NCBI GenBank assembly: GCA_034509425.1
Contig: JAVTVJ010001865.1
Location: 124,001 to 188,000 of the forward strand
From: Eopsaltria australis
Lineage: Eukaryota; Chordata; Aves; Passeriformes; Petroicidae
DNA: 64,000 nt
Direction of reading: 5' to 3'
The notes below the pieces were generated by a model. The model searched no databases. It worked only from the letters and a program-made list of their open reading frames with translations, and was not told where the DNA came from. This document shows positions 26,827-39,235 of the stretch, one piece after another. Numbering within the stretch: position 1 is the first letter of the stretch; the number at the start of each line of letters is the position of its first letter. The translations under genes and the position numbers were made by a program.

Positions 26827-29800
26827 CTAGAGTCAAAATAAACAAAGCTTATCTACTTTTTAGTGAAAAAACAGCAGAAGGAACATGAAATCCCTTCAGG
26901 TACACTGTCAGGTAGCATTTTTTAAGTATTCATTTCACTCTGTCACCACCAAGATCATCCAGAGTAGACATGGGCCAGCTCAGAGTGCTTTTGAAGAGCT
27001 CACCTCTCAGTCATTGAACCCAAGAATTTCAGTATTAAGAACAAAGATCTAGCAGAGATGTTAGATCACCCAACCACTCACTTCTTTAGCCAGCTTACCC
27101 ACTGAAAGGCCAGCAGCACTGGCCAACTATCTCAATAAATACCAGTTAGGATTAAAAATATCAAGGGAATAGTATCAGAATAGCAAATTTGAGTATGTAT
27201 GTCATAAAACTGGGGACCTATGGGAAAACCATAAATGGGGCAGGCTGTTTCTTTGAAAAGAGAGTGGAGTAGAGAAGTGAGGAGCAAGGACTACAACAGG
27301 GATGATTAGAAAAGGGAAGAAGGATAAGGTATGCAAGCATGTAGGAGTACTGTCTAAGGGTGCCTGTTGGGCAGCCCATGCATGACCACCACTGTCTCGG
27401 TCAGGACAAGAGCCCAACCTGGTTTTACAATCATACCATACAAGTCAAACCTGCTTATCTGACCAGGAGGCAGGGAGGGGGCATAGGGTGGTGAGCCCAG
27501 TGAGCAGTGGAACACCTGGAGGGGTGGATGGACAGATGGATTGAGCAACCCATTCTACCCAGGCCTGGTGCCACCAGCACTGCTCCCTTCTTGTAAGAAA
27601 CACTTTGACAGAGTGAAAGTCCAGTTTCTCAGAAGAGAAAGGCTACAGGACTAAGATCAAAATACTTTTCTGAACAGGTAGGGACAAAACTAATCACTAA
27701 GATGAAGCACACACCAGCAATAAACTGTAGTGCAAAAACTACCTAGAGTCAGCATTAAGTTTCTTCCCAGCTGGGCAAGATGGAACCCGTAATTCTTCTG
27801 TTTGAAGTGACAGATAAAATAAATCACTAACTCTATAAATTCTTCAGTAAACTATATTCATATTTATATGAGACTGTCAATTGTTGTGGCATAGCAAGTC
27901 ATGGCATGGTTCATATTGGTGAAAGCATTAGCTTACAAAAACACTCTTTAAAAAAAAAAAAAGTTAAATGGAACATTCTGCCCCCCAGGACAACAATAAC
28001 TTTTATGCATTTCTATCAAATACCTCAGGATAAGCGTCAGCTACAAACAGAAATTCAAAGTACAAGAGATGCATAATTCACAGAAACACACGGTCACAAC
28101 TCTTTAATTAGAGATGGATGGAATCACAAATCCATACACTCCTCCTAGGCCATCTGTCCAACAATTACATTTTCTTCCAAGAGCATACTGACAAATAGTT
28201 ATCTTGCTCCATGCCCTAGAATAGTTTTGCTTCAGGTTCTCCTGGCCTTTTACACCCATTTCTTCTCCTACCCATTTCTTCCGTGCCAGTTCTGCAAGAT
28301 TCAGTCCAACCCCACTCTGCCCTAAGTAGACAGGAGATCTTACACAGGGGTCTTGAACTAATTTATTTACCATTCACTAGTCCAACTGCTCAGCACTAGG
28401 GCTTCCAGTACTCTGATGGATGCGCTGACACCAACCTACCCAAACCTTTAGTAAAGATGTGATGGAACAGATAAACGGCTTTCTAGCACAAAGATGACTA
28501 TCACAAGCATGACAAAATGAGCTTGGAAGAAATCTCCATGTCTGTCCTGCCTTTATAGAACCGCATTCATTCACTGGCAGGGAGGCAGGAAGGGCTAGAA
28601 AAGGAATAGCTGGAGCCAGAGCACACAGGAGAAGGCTTTTTGTCTGCAACAGCTTAGACAGGAGTAGCTTACAGAGCCAGACAAAAATTCAGCCTACTCA
28701 GATGGATGTGAAGAGATGGGACGGCTAACAACTAGCCAGTGCCAAATCCCAGTGACAGATAAATGAAATGGAAAATAAAATCAACGGAACAATCCAGTTC
28801 CTGAGAGTAAGGAATTTCTGATCTGTACCCCTCTGGGACACAGCTTCTCCACCCCTCAGCCTTGCTCTTTGAGATTTCACAGACATCTGCTGCACTTAGC
28901 ATCCCTGCCAGCAAACACATGTTCCAAGGATCTCTATTTGCCCATACCTTATTGTAAAGCAGACTCCGGCTCACAGCACCCTCTGCATTATCCAATAATA
29001 GGCACAAGTAAATTGTCAAATTAATGGGGTTTCAGTGTATAAGGCATCATTTGTCAGCCTTAGGTGCCTAAACAGAGGCTGCAAGATCTTAGTCTTTGCA
29101 TCTGAAAGGGGTAACTTGATTTTCAGAAGTGCTCAACACTGCTGATGAGAATTACAGATACTGGCTTGTGTATGGGAACAGCTGTATTTAACATCTATTT
29201 AGGTTGTCAGAGCACTAAAAGGATGTATAAAGAAAGTCCAGATCCAGGCTTAAGGGTAGGTTTATCATATTTCATCCAAACAAGAAATATTAAAAAAGAA
29301 TGCAAGTGAAGGAAAGAATGAGGATGCTCTGAGGTCAGAGCTAGTTTTTAAGACAATTGCTTTACCAATGTACAAATCAAGAGACAATATGTGCTCTCCT
29401 TTCCTTCCTTTGATCTACCACTCACCCAAGCCTTGCAGAAGTCAAAATGCCCCGAAACCAGGAGCCCAGAAATGGGCTGGACAAACATTCATGGTGCTTG
29501 CAAGCTGCATCAGCAAAGATTAAATACAAGCAAGATTAAAAGGGATATAAAACTCCTGCTTAAGCCTTCTCTCTCAGCTCGAAGGCAAAGAAATCTGCAT
29601 CCAGGTCAGGTCATTTCATAATTGCTTCCCTCAGAGGGCTTTAACCACCACTTCTGATGCATCTCGTCTTTGTCACTGCTGGAAAGGGTGACACTTAAGA
29701 GCACCAATCCCCTTAAATCAGCCCAGCTGTACATGTATTTCTCATGAGCCATATACATATTATTTTTCAGTCCAGTGATGCTCTAGGCAGAGAGGCAGCA

Positions 29801-32800
29801 AGCTCATACCTATTTGTGCATCACTCTTGCAGTGCTTTCTGCCTGTTTGAACATGTTTGATCAAACCTACTTCTCTAGGTCATAGCTCTTGGTCAGGAGT
29901 TAGGAAGGCTGCATTTGCCTCTCAGTGAATTTTAGATAACATTTATGAGGCTGCATTAGTTTGGACTTGGCAGTCCTCACCCATCAGACCTCCTGCCAAC
30001 ATATTGGACCAGTTTCTGTTGACCTCACACAAGGCATTGGCATGGGTCAACAGAGGTCCCACCTTGCTGGCCTTCTGTTTCATGCTTAGGGAGCAGAGAT
30101 TGTTCAGGATAAGCCTGTGGTGCTCGTGGTGGTTTTAGGCCAGCACAGGAAGTGAAGCTGCTGAATCTGAGTCTCAGCACTGAACTGAACAGCAGCAGGA
30201 TGCTAAGACCACAGGGTTCCTGCTACTCCAGCAGGAGCTGCCAAGGATGGATAAGTCAGCCCAGCGCAAAGCACACACACTGCCTCTGCTCTGCTGTGTG
30301 GATGTGTGAAAGGAGCACCAGGTCAGTACCTGCAAGGAGAAACTGTTCCCACAACTCACCCTTGAGAGTTGTCATTAACTCCTAATGAGTGCTGCCTTTT
30401 CTGAAGCAGTTTCTCTCTCCGGATGAATTTTATTTCAACTCATAAGCTCCCCTCAAACTGCCCTCCAAAAATCCCAGTGGTTCATAGATAGGTATAGTGA
30501 GTCATAAAAAGCTGAAGAATATGCTTCTCCTTTCTCCACACAAAAAAAGCACCAAAGCATCCTCTTTTGACTTTCACAGAGGTTCTGGTTGGGACAAACT
30601 GGTTTTGTCCTGGAGCCTTTTTTTTTCCTTTTCATACCTACATGTCAGAGAGCTTTAACTGAAGAATATCAAACTCTTGCTATCTCACCACCATTTTCAG
30701 CTGAGCTGACAGGAGAGCTGGGCTTTCTCTCACTGGATGAGGGTAACATTGTCTACAGCTGCTGTGACAAGGAATGGGCCAGTCTGAGCACAAAGAACCA
30801 GTGTGAACCCATGCCTCCTGAAACATTTGCACTTAAGGTCATACATTTTCTTTAAAAATGTCTAATAAGGAGGAAGTATTCAAAGGAGCAGATAATTAAA
30901 CAGCAAAATCCAGTCTGGAGTTTTTCACACTCCCCGAGAGAACAGATGCTGTTAAGACAGACTCACTCCTTGCAGGAGACCTGGCAAAAGAGTGCTTGAG
31001 GAAAAGCAGAACAGAATGAGTGCTCAAGCATGAGCCTTCAGGGAGCAAGAGTCAGCCAAAATCCTGGACAGCAAGAGACCACTCTTGCTAAGGGGAAACA
31101 TCAGCAGGAAGGGACCGAAGGACCATTCACAAAGAAGTGCTAGCTGGGACAGAGAGGTGAAAGCATCCTCAGGCATGTCTCCACAGCTAAGCTATGCCAT
31201 GAGAAAGCCTCAGTTTTACATGCTTTTGCATGTGCACAGCTCTGTTTCCCAGAGCTTCCTGCCTGCCCCCTCAGCCATACCACCACTGGATGTCAGCCCC
31301 CTGACAGCTGGCAACAACCCCTGCACTGGCAGCACCTTTCGTTGAGGCTACTGGGGAAATGCTGCACTATTGCAAGAAACCAGAAAAAAGCCTTGAACAA
31401 TGCCTGTAAATCACAGTCTACTACTGAGAACTTCACAGCCACACCTGGACCATTTCTAATCCCAGGCTGTGCTTGCTCCATTCTCATGGAACAAGCTTCA
31501 CAAACATCTCTAGCAGCAAAAAACACAGTTGCCTGTCAATAGCCTATCATATACCTTTATCCACTGAGTTTATGTTTTCAGCAGGAATGATAGACAGAAG
31601 ATTCCCACAGATTTTAAAACCTTCTCCAGCACGTTGAAATGTCATGGACAAGTCTTTACAGAATCCTGCATTGAGAGCTCTGCCTCTACTGTCACATCAT
31701 CTCTCCGTGGCCATGAGTTAGCAAGCCTCACTGCTTTTGACAGGTCATACCAATTGGTCTGAAAAGACTATGCCTGTTGAGCTCGTTGTAAATCACTTTG
31801 CTAAGTAACAGGATTAAATACAGAAAGCTGGCATTAAAATAAACTTGCTAACTTGTGAAACCTAATGCACCAACATCACAAGGGAAGTGCGGGTGCTCAC
31901 AATAAGACCACTAGCAAGGGCTGTAGCGTGTATTTCCATGTGACCTCATACATGATACTTGTGTTTTCCTCATACCTCCTCACACTAATACACGTGTTTG
32001 CAATTCTTGAATTAAAGCATTAGTAAAATAGATTAAAATTCAAAAGAATGGGAGCTTTGCATGTCTAAGTATCAGCTTGAGCTGCTAAAACTTAATGCTA
32101 GCCAAGGTTTTGAAAGAGAAGAAATCTCAGCCTGTGTTTTAAACTAATTCCTAACTATCAGGAGTTGCACAGAGATGTATAGAAAGACAGGAGGTGGGGA
32201 GGAATGAATGGGCTTGTGTGAGAGCCTATAGCTGTTTTCCAGCAGAGAAGTCGGGATTTTAGAAAGGGATAACAAAGTCATGTAAGACTTTCCAGCTACA
32301 GAGAGGCAACTGAGAGATGTGGCAGGGGTGCTTGCAGCGATAAGGGGTCTGAAAATAAGGAAAGAACAGTCAGTGATTCAGCACCTTTTTTTTTAATGCA
32401 ACAGCCAGAGGACAACAAAAGAAGGTATTGGGAGTAAGCCCCACACCAAAGAGGACATGAGGACATCCTCATACAGTTTATAGTCAAAACCACCAACCTC
32501 CTTGCAAAGCAATGTCACAGAAATCAAAATACTGAGGGACCTGATGAGGAGGGTGAAGCTCAAGGGATACAAATGCCCAACAATATAGAAATCACATCAT
32601 TCTCATGAATCTCTAAGCTGAACTCTTCCTGGGCATCTGCTGACCTCCATGACCACATGTATGCTCCTGGGCTAAAGTGACCTTGAATCCAAAGCAGTGC
32701 AGTGAGTCACTGTTACCTGCTCACCAGGCTTCAGCATGGCCATGGACTGGACAGACTTCAGGCTTGGTACCCTCCTGCCAGCTCCTCTTGAGTCCTCACC

Positions 32801-35207
32801 ACAACACACTCCACAGCTTACCCCAGGGATTCACCAAAAGGCACCAGGGTATTGTAGGCTTCCTATGCCATTATTCCCAGCACTACAGAATATGTTTACT
32901 ATGAATAGGCAAACAGGAAGCAGTCAGGCTGGAGAGAGCAAAACTGAAGGGGTGCAGATTCTATCAAAGCTGCTCTCCCTGCTCAAAGGCAAACTTCACA
33001 GAAGTTCAGTGTCTAAAGAGAGGCTCAGTTCAGAAATGAAGCAGAAGAGTTGCTGCTCAGAAAAAAACCTGGGAACAGTGACAAAAAAACTCAAATGAAT
33101 GCCTTAGCAGCAGTATCAAGCAGTTGCAGGCAAAATTTCTTTCCAGCCTGGTTGCCTTGTTTTAGACCTGCATTTGAGTTCTTCTCCTCTTAAAGGAATG
33201 TTTGCTTTGTTGCTTGGTTGAAGTTATGAGGAAGGAGTCAGCTGTTATACAGAATAAAAAGTGTTTTATTATGTAAAGGCTGACGCTGTCTGAGCTGTAA
33301 CTGCATGGCTGTGAACAGCATATTAATTCAAACTCTGTATGATTACACTTTATCATTAAAGGTCACTCAGCATTTTGTATTTGCCAAGTCAGTGATTTCT
33401 GATGCATGCTGTATGTCCCTTTGGATATCTACGCATTATTTCTAAGGTATGTGCAAGAATCAAAACAAGCCCTCTGAGAAGAAGGCTTTAGCTTACTGCC
33501 TGAACCACCGTGTTCTTAGACATAACACATAGAGATAAAGAAAAGCACCCAAAACTTTTATAAAGCCATAGTGCAAGTATCTTTCCCAAGCTATTGGGGC
33601 CGGGGTGTGATTTAAGAAAAACTGCGCAAAGACAGTATCTTTTATCCAGAGAATTCAGTGATGCATGTAGTAGACATCTTGCATTTACTGTTTTTGTTCA
33701 ATCTGTTCTAGTATATTTAGCAAACTGACAGACTGCTTCTCTTCAGCAGGTAATGTGCTTCCATCATCTTTAGGCATCTCAGATGGCAGAACAGTGTTTA
33801 GGCAGGCTACAGGTCTGCTCCACATGGATTTCAACTCCATGGAAGCCAAAATTTGAATATACCTAAATGCCTCGTGGGCCTACCAGAAGTTAGTTCTGTA
33901 TCTTTAAGCAACTAAATTCTTTCCAAAACCCTAGCCAACATCTGCTGTCCCTTGAAAATTTACAGACAGCATCCCTTGCCATGTGCTGTACATTTTTTAT
34001 GTCCAGCTAAATACACATTGCTTTTATGGATGGAAGGACAGGGTATTAGGAGAGCTTGTCTTCATTTTTCAAATCAATATTATAAACGTAGTTTAAGATG
34101 GTGTCCCCAAATGCTTAAAATATACCATTTCAGTGAATGGTTAAAAAAACCCAACAAACAAAAAAACACCTCATACTCAACCATCAGACCACTCTACACA
34201 AGAGCCACTGAAAGAATTGACATTTGCAAAGGGGTAAAAATCTGCATTTTCTCTGTAGCAAGTGCAAATTGTAGAACTACAACGCAGCAACACAGCATGC
34301 AAAAAGAGGTATGTATCTCCTGCTAACTTAGACAAAGCTTATTGATTCTGCATTATTATTTCATATCACATATTTAAATTAATTTTACAGCTTTCACCTC
34401 AGCATTTTTTTTCTGAGCCTTACCTAGATTTAACTGAGGTTTTTTGGAACAGAAATTTGACTAAAGTTTGATCTGACCCATCTTATCTCTGGCACAATTG
34501 AGGAAGAAGCGAGAAAACACATCAACAAATATCTCCTGACGTGCAGGCACTGGGGGACTGCAAACATTGCTGCAAGACCGTTTGCTTGCTAAGAAAGTGC
34601 ACCTTAAGGACTGCAGCATCGTCGGGCAGCTATGGTCCTGCAAGAGGTCAGGAGCCAACAGGCAGTTTCAGCTGTGGCAGGAAGGCAGAAGACATCAAAG
34701 ATGTTACATCCCCCACAAGCAGCACAGCACAGGCCAGCTGGCACTCGTGTCCCACTGGTGAGGAAGTTAATACCCCTTCTTTTTTCCTCATTAAGTCACA
34801 GCAAGTCCACGGACAAGACAGCTGACAACAAACAGAACTTGCTGGTACTAGAATTTGTTTCCTCTTGAGAAAAGGGCTTCCCTGGCAAGCATTCTTCTGT
34901 TAGCACTGACATGCAGACATATCCCAGGCCTAACTGCATCTTGCCATCACACTTGGCATTCGTTCAGCCTGGGAGATGCAGTTATTACTCAAATGACACT
35001 TCCCATTTGAAAACTGTTGTAAAAAAATAATGAGTACACTTTAAGCCACCTCTTCCACTGTGCCATTTCATGCCATGAAGAGAAAGCAAGCCCCATTCAT
35101 TGCTTCTGCAAAAAGGAAGGATTGTATTATGTAATCTGTGCCATTTAGGTTGTTTTCTTACTGCTCCCAAACTACTGCATCACAGTTTCAAGTTGAGGGC
35201 CTCTTTT

Positions 35208-35285
35208 CAGTCATAGAGTATGTTGAGTTGGAAGGGACCCATCATGATCATCAAGTCCAGCTCCTGGTCCTGTGCAAGACAGCCT
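35208..35285 (-). mobile_element. CR1-type LINE 3' tail fragment
   Basis: The sequence around GAGTTGGAAGGGACCCATC, followed by the ATCAAGTCCAGCTCCTGG phrase, is typical of the reverse-complemented 3' end of avian CR1 elements and of SINEs sharing that tail. Only the tail region is recognisable; sequence to the right is too diverged to assign. Confidence 0.65.
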
Positions 35286-38200
35286 TGCACCAGGCAGCAA
35301 AATGTTGCTGTGGCTATGACATGATATTCTTGGCAAGTGTGGCAGTGACCAGTGTGTTTCTGCCCTGGCAGGTCATCCTCAGAAGACAGCTGCATCCTGG
35401 TTTCCTTCGGCTTAGCCCAGCAGTTGCAACCTTTTTGTGCAGTTGGCAAAGGGAGCCACAGCAAATACCATGCACTTCCCACAGCCATCACTGATGGCTG
35501 AGGTACTCAGTGGAGGTGCAGTGCTCACGCTCTAATGGACACCTTGATCCCTGATGGACAGCCTGATCCAGTGCCCAAACAGGTTTTTTTACTTACAGCA
35601 TCCAGGAAGTACAGTCAATTCAGAAGCCATTCAAGCTTCAAGGGCTAGATAATACCCGAGCTCCTCTGACTCCTGATTCAATCCTGTAGCAACCAAGCCC
35701 ACACCCAGAGGGCTAGCTCTCACCCCACCCTGCTTTTAAGCACCATCCACAACCTGCCTTGCTCATCTCTGTAATGCAGAGAATAAATGTTTGGATGCAT
35801 TAGCATCACAGGAGTCTGTGGTCTCGAACAGAAGCTGGCAAAACAGCAAGAAACATCTCAGAGCAAGAAGGAGGTGCACTCAGAGAAAGTATCCGGAAAC
35901 ATACTGCAGAAAGATACTTCAAACAGTGCCATTCTTGAGAGGAATGGAACATGTACACCCAAAACGAAAGTGTAAGGCAGACACTTTGAGCTGGTCTTAA
36001 ACAGCTTTTTCATCTGACAGGAGAAAATTATTTCTAACACACACACCCTCCCACCCCCCAATTTCACATCACTGCAAACAGGAAAATAAGGACTGGAAAC
36101 AGTGTCTGTGATCATAGGGTTTGGAGGGCATGAATCCATTTAGAAAGATATTCAGAAGTTTAAGACACAAATTGGACAAGACCTATATTTGTTTATCTGT
36201 AGACTCACTTTGCTGTACGGTGACTGCCCAAAGAAGCTCCCTATCACACATCGCCCTTCTCAGCCAAACTTCCAGAGGGAAGTATCCACACACAATTTTA
36301 CAACCCACCAGGGTGCAACAAACTGCCCAGGTCACAGAGCAGGTCTGGGTGGGACAGGCAGATCCAGAAATCCCTGCTCCACGAGAAGCCAGCTCTCCAT
36401 CAGGGACCATTTGCAAGGAAATGTCCCTTCAAGGACAGTGGGTGGCACATGTCCCTGCTGAGCTCAGGAACATTGCTCCCACCTTTGCTGGGTGGCCTCA
36501 GCAAGCCTCGCACCAAACAACTCTAACAGCTGCTGCACCCTGGGGATCCTCAGCATTTGCAAGGGCAGAGCTGAGCTGGAGCTGCTGCCCCAGCCTTTGA
36601 GTTTTGGCAGCAGCTCACAGGTTTGTCCAGCCTCAGATGAAGAACAGCAGCTTGGCAGATGGCTCCCTAGTACCCTGGGGACCCACTCACCTAATCTTAC
36701 TTGGCAAACACTACCCCCTCCCTCTCTTTCTTGGGCTCCCTTCATTCGGCCACTACATTGTGCTACCTCTAAATTACCTGTAAATCAGCACCTAGCAGTA
36801 CCCCAGCCTCTTGCTCTCTCTCAAGACCCCTGCAAGCAAACAGAGGTTCTCCAAAGAAAAACACATGCCTCAGAGAAACACATGCCTGAGAAAAATCACT
36901 CCAGCTCTCAGGTCTGCCAGCTTGTCTCTCCATTAAGCAGGGATAGTTTCAAGCAATCAGCTATTTGCATGTACAAAGACAGTTTATCAGCCATGGCCAA
37001 GGCACCCTTACTTTGCACTGGTGGCCTTGTGTGGTGTACAACTTGTGCTGCCGCAACACTTGCCTCGGAACACATCCATGGAGACAAGTGCCTGCAGAGA
37101 TGCTCCACGGCACTCCCGCAGAGAGCCTGCCTCTTCAGCCCACAGGAATCAAACCCCAAACCATCTCTTATATCAAAGCTGCAGAATCAATTGCCAGACT
37201 TCCCTGGTGTGATGGAGAAGAATAGCAAGGACCATGCTGGTGTGGAGGCAGGGAGGGGAAGTACATCCATGTCTTTCAGCTATGCAACTTGACAACAGTA
37301 AAGAAGGATTTGCTGAAAAATGAAGCTGCTAGCACGGTCATTAACATCCTCCCTGCTCTTTTCCTTCTCATTTTGATGGCATAGAGACCAAACTGAAAAT
37401 TGGAAATAGTAAATCAAACAATCACTTAAGCACGGATAGTACAAGAGAACCATTTTCACACAGGTCAGTTGTGCAAGAATTTTCTGTGTGAATTAGGAAG
37501 TCCTAATTTTTTTGTTTCAAAACTTGTTTCAAATTTTGAAAGCAGCAGCATGTAAGTTTCTTGGAATTTTTTTTAACATCACCACTACCACAAAGGATGT
37601 TCTTACACTCCCCAATGAACCAAGGCTGTAATTGAATGGGACCATTTGCACAGGATCTCCTACATGGTTAACTTCACCTCTCTCCCATCAAAACCAGGCC
37701 ACAAAACCAACTCTCTGTCTGTGTAAATCAACACAGCTAGGACAGATTCACTGAGAGCATTAAACTGGTAACATCTGCTGAAACACATAAACTAAGGATA
37801 TGACTGATGAAAAAGCATTTGGAGTAGAAAGAAGCTTCTTTCTACTAGCTAAACTAGAAAGGCTTGGATGACTCTCCATAGTCTATTACAATTGCTTCAA
37901 ACACTGGGTGTGCAACCTCCAGTTTCATTACAAATACTGCATTTGACTTTCTCTCTTGTGTTAATGGCCCTGTGCACAGACTGAATTAAAGTGTGACTGA
38001 AGTTACAAAACTAATAGTACTTGCAGTTGCCTATTACACACCCAAATCACTTCAATAACATACACATGTGGCTTTGCCTGACAATATACTAACTGGACCC
38101 TGTGGGAGCCAGGTAATTGCTGTTTATAGCATGGAAATACTCATCTGTATGGGAGTTAGCAACTTCAGTGGGTTTGTGTGAAGTTCAAACTCATTACAAC

Positions 38201-38632
38201 TGTATGTTTATGTTCCCATTGAGAAGTGCAGCTCCAGTTCCTGGGAGCAAGGATAAAGATAGCACCTCAATTCCACAGGAGTATGCTTGTGTAGTTTCAT
38301 ATTCTACAGTTTTACACTTTTGGTGAAATCATCTCCATTTCACTCTTGCCCTGAAAGTGCAATGCTACTACTCAGCCAAATACTGACTTTTCTGACAACG
38401 TCTTGTTTAATTCAGTAATTTGGCTAGATCAAGAGAGCTTGTCAGTGCAGCAACAGTGCTGATGTGTTACACCGACAAGTTACTTAGAGACACCGGCAAA
38501 ACGAACTGCACGATGTGCAGGCTGAGGGTCCCAGCTCTGAGTGCAGCTTCTCTGGTGCAGCTGGTGTCTCTCGGGATCTAGCAGTTATGAGCACAGAAGT
38601 GGGCTCAGAGCTTTTTCCCTTAAGACACTGTG

Positions 38633-38833
38633 AAAAAGATTTTTAAAAAATAGGAAAAAGAAATTAAGACGGGAAAAAGGAAAACAATAAAAGGGAAGAG
38701 GAAAAGGCATAAGGGAAGAAGGAAGAAGGAAAAGAGAAGGGATAACAGAAAGGAAATGGAAAGAAGAAAAAAAGAAAGAGGGGAGAAAAGGAAGAAGGAA
38801 AAAGAAAAAATGCAAAAGTAAATGGGAAAAAGT
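38633..38833 (+). repeat. Polypurine tract (A/G-rich) in PSD3 intron 1
   Basis: About 200 bases that are almost entirely A and G on the plus strand, with runs of GGAAA, GAAGGAAG and AAAAAG and only scattered pyrimidines. On the PSD3 strand it is a polypyrimidine tract beginning about 55 bases after the exon 1 donor. It gives long but meaningless open frames rich in Phe, Leu and Ser on the minus strand. Confidence 0.85.
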
Positions 38834-38886
38834 GCCCCCAGCTGAGCGCAAACCCCGCACCCGCACGGGCACACGCCGCCCCTTAC

Positions 38887-38907
38887 CGCACCGCCGGCTC
38901 CCTCCAT
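38887..38907 (-). CDS. PSD3: PSD3 (EFA6D) coding exon 1, start codon
   Basis: First coding exon of PSD3, an exchange factor that activates the small GTPase Arf6 at the plasma membrane and endosomes. The exon codes for seven residues, MEGAGGA, and ends at a strong donor (TGCG then gtaagg). Splicing in phase 0 to the exon at 26826 gives MEGAGGAAEALV, which matches the human PSD3 N-terminus (MEG start, same number of residues before the AKAKYEFLFG block). That fit is why I chose the ATG at 38907 rather than the one at 38914, which is out of frame and would form an overlapping upstream ORF. Both ATGs have a purine at -3 and G at +4. The exon sits inside a CpG island; the transcription start cannot be placed. 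The human comparison is from memory of the family. Confidence 0.85.
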
Positions 38908-38950
38908 CTCCCATCGCCGGCCGCGGTGGATCGCAGCCGCTCTCCCGCCG

Positions 38951-38995
38951 GGCCGCGCCGAGCCGGGCCGCGCCGAGCCGGGCTGTGCCGAGCCG
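38951..38995. repeat. 15-bp GC tandem repeat, three copies
   Basis: Three consecutive 15-base units of the form ggccgcgccgagccg, the third with two changes. They lie in the PSD3 CpG island about 40 bases upstream of the start codon, so they are probably in the 5'UTR or core promoter. Copy number in such GC repeats is often polymorphic. Confidence 0.85.
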
Positions 38996-39235
38996 GGCCG
39001 GGCCGTGGTGCCCCCCGGCCCGCAGCGGAGCCGGGCAGCGCGGCGGCCCCAGCGCGGTGGGCGCGGAGCGGCGCGGGCCGGGCGGCGGGGCCGGGCCGGG
39101 CCCGGCGGGGCGGGGCGGCGGCCCGGCAGGGGAGGGCAGGGGAGACGGGGGCGGGGGTGGGCGCGAAGAAGGGGCGGGGAGGGGAGCGGAGTGCACCACG
39201 TCCTCCTCGGAAAGAGTTTTAAAAAAAGGAATTAG

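Larger units (their letters stand above)
26827..38886 (-). other. PSD3: PSD3 intron 1
   Basis: Twelve kilobases without a supported exon. It holds a CR1-type tail at 35208-35285, the polypurine tract next to exon 1, and short simple repeats such as an A-run at 27951-27962. A 266-codon open frame at 36492-37292 begins with GTG, resembles no family I know, and is read as chance. The rest is unremarkable intronic sequence. Confidence 0.8.
38835..39235 (-). promoter_or_regulatory. PSD3: CpG-island promoter and 5'UTR of PSD3
   Basis: About 400 bases of very high G+C and dense CpG surrounding PSD3 exon 1, abruptly bounded by AT-rich sequence on both sides. It contains several GGGGCGGGG-type Sp1 boxes (around 39105-39120 and 39170-39180). 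No convincing TATA box is present, which fits a dispersed housekeeping-type promoter. The 5'UTR of PSD3 lies in its left part, but I cannot place the transcription start. Upstream activity toward the right is also possible for such islands. Confidence 0.75.

Noticed and set aside
36492..37292. 266-codon plus-strand frame in PSD3 intron 1
   Set aside because: It opens with GTG, not ATG, has no splice or promoter context, no recognisable domain and a Ser/Cys/Pro-rich composition typical of chance frames in moderately GC-rich DNA.
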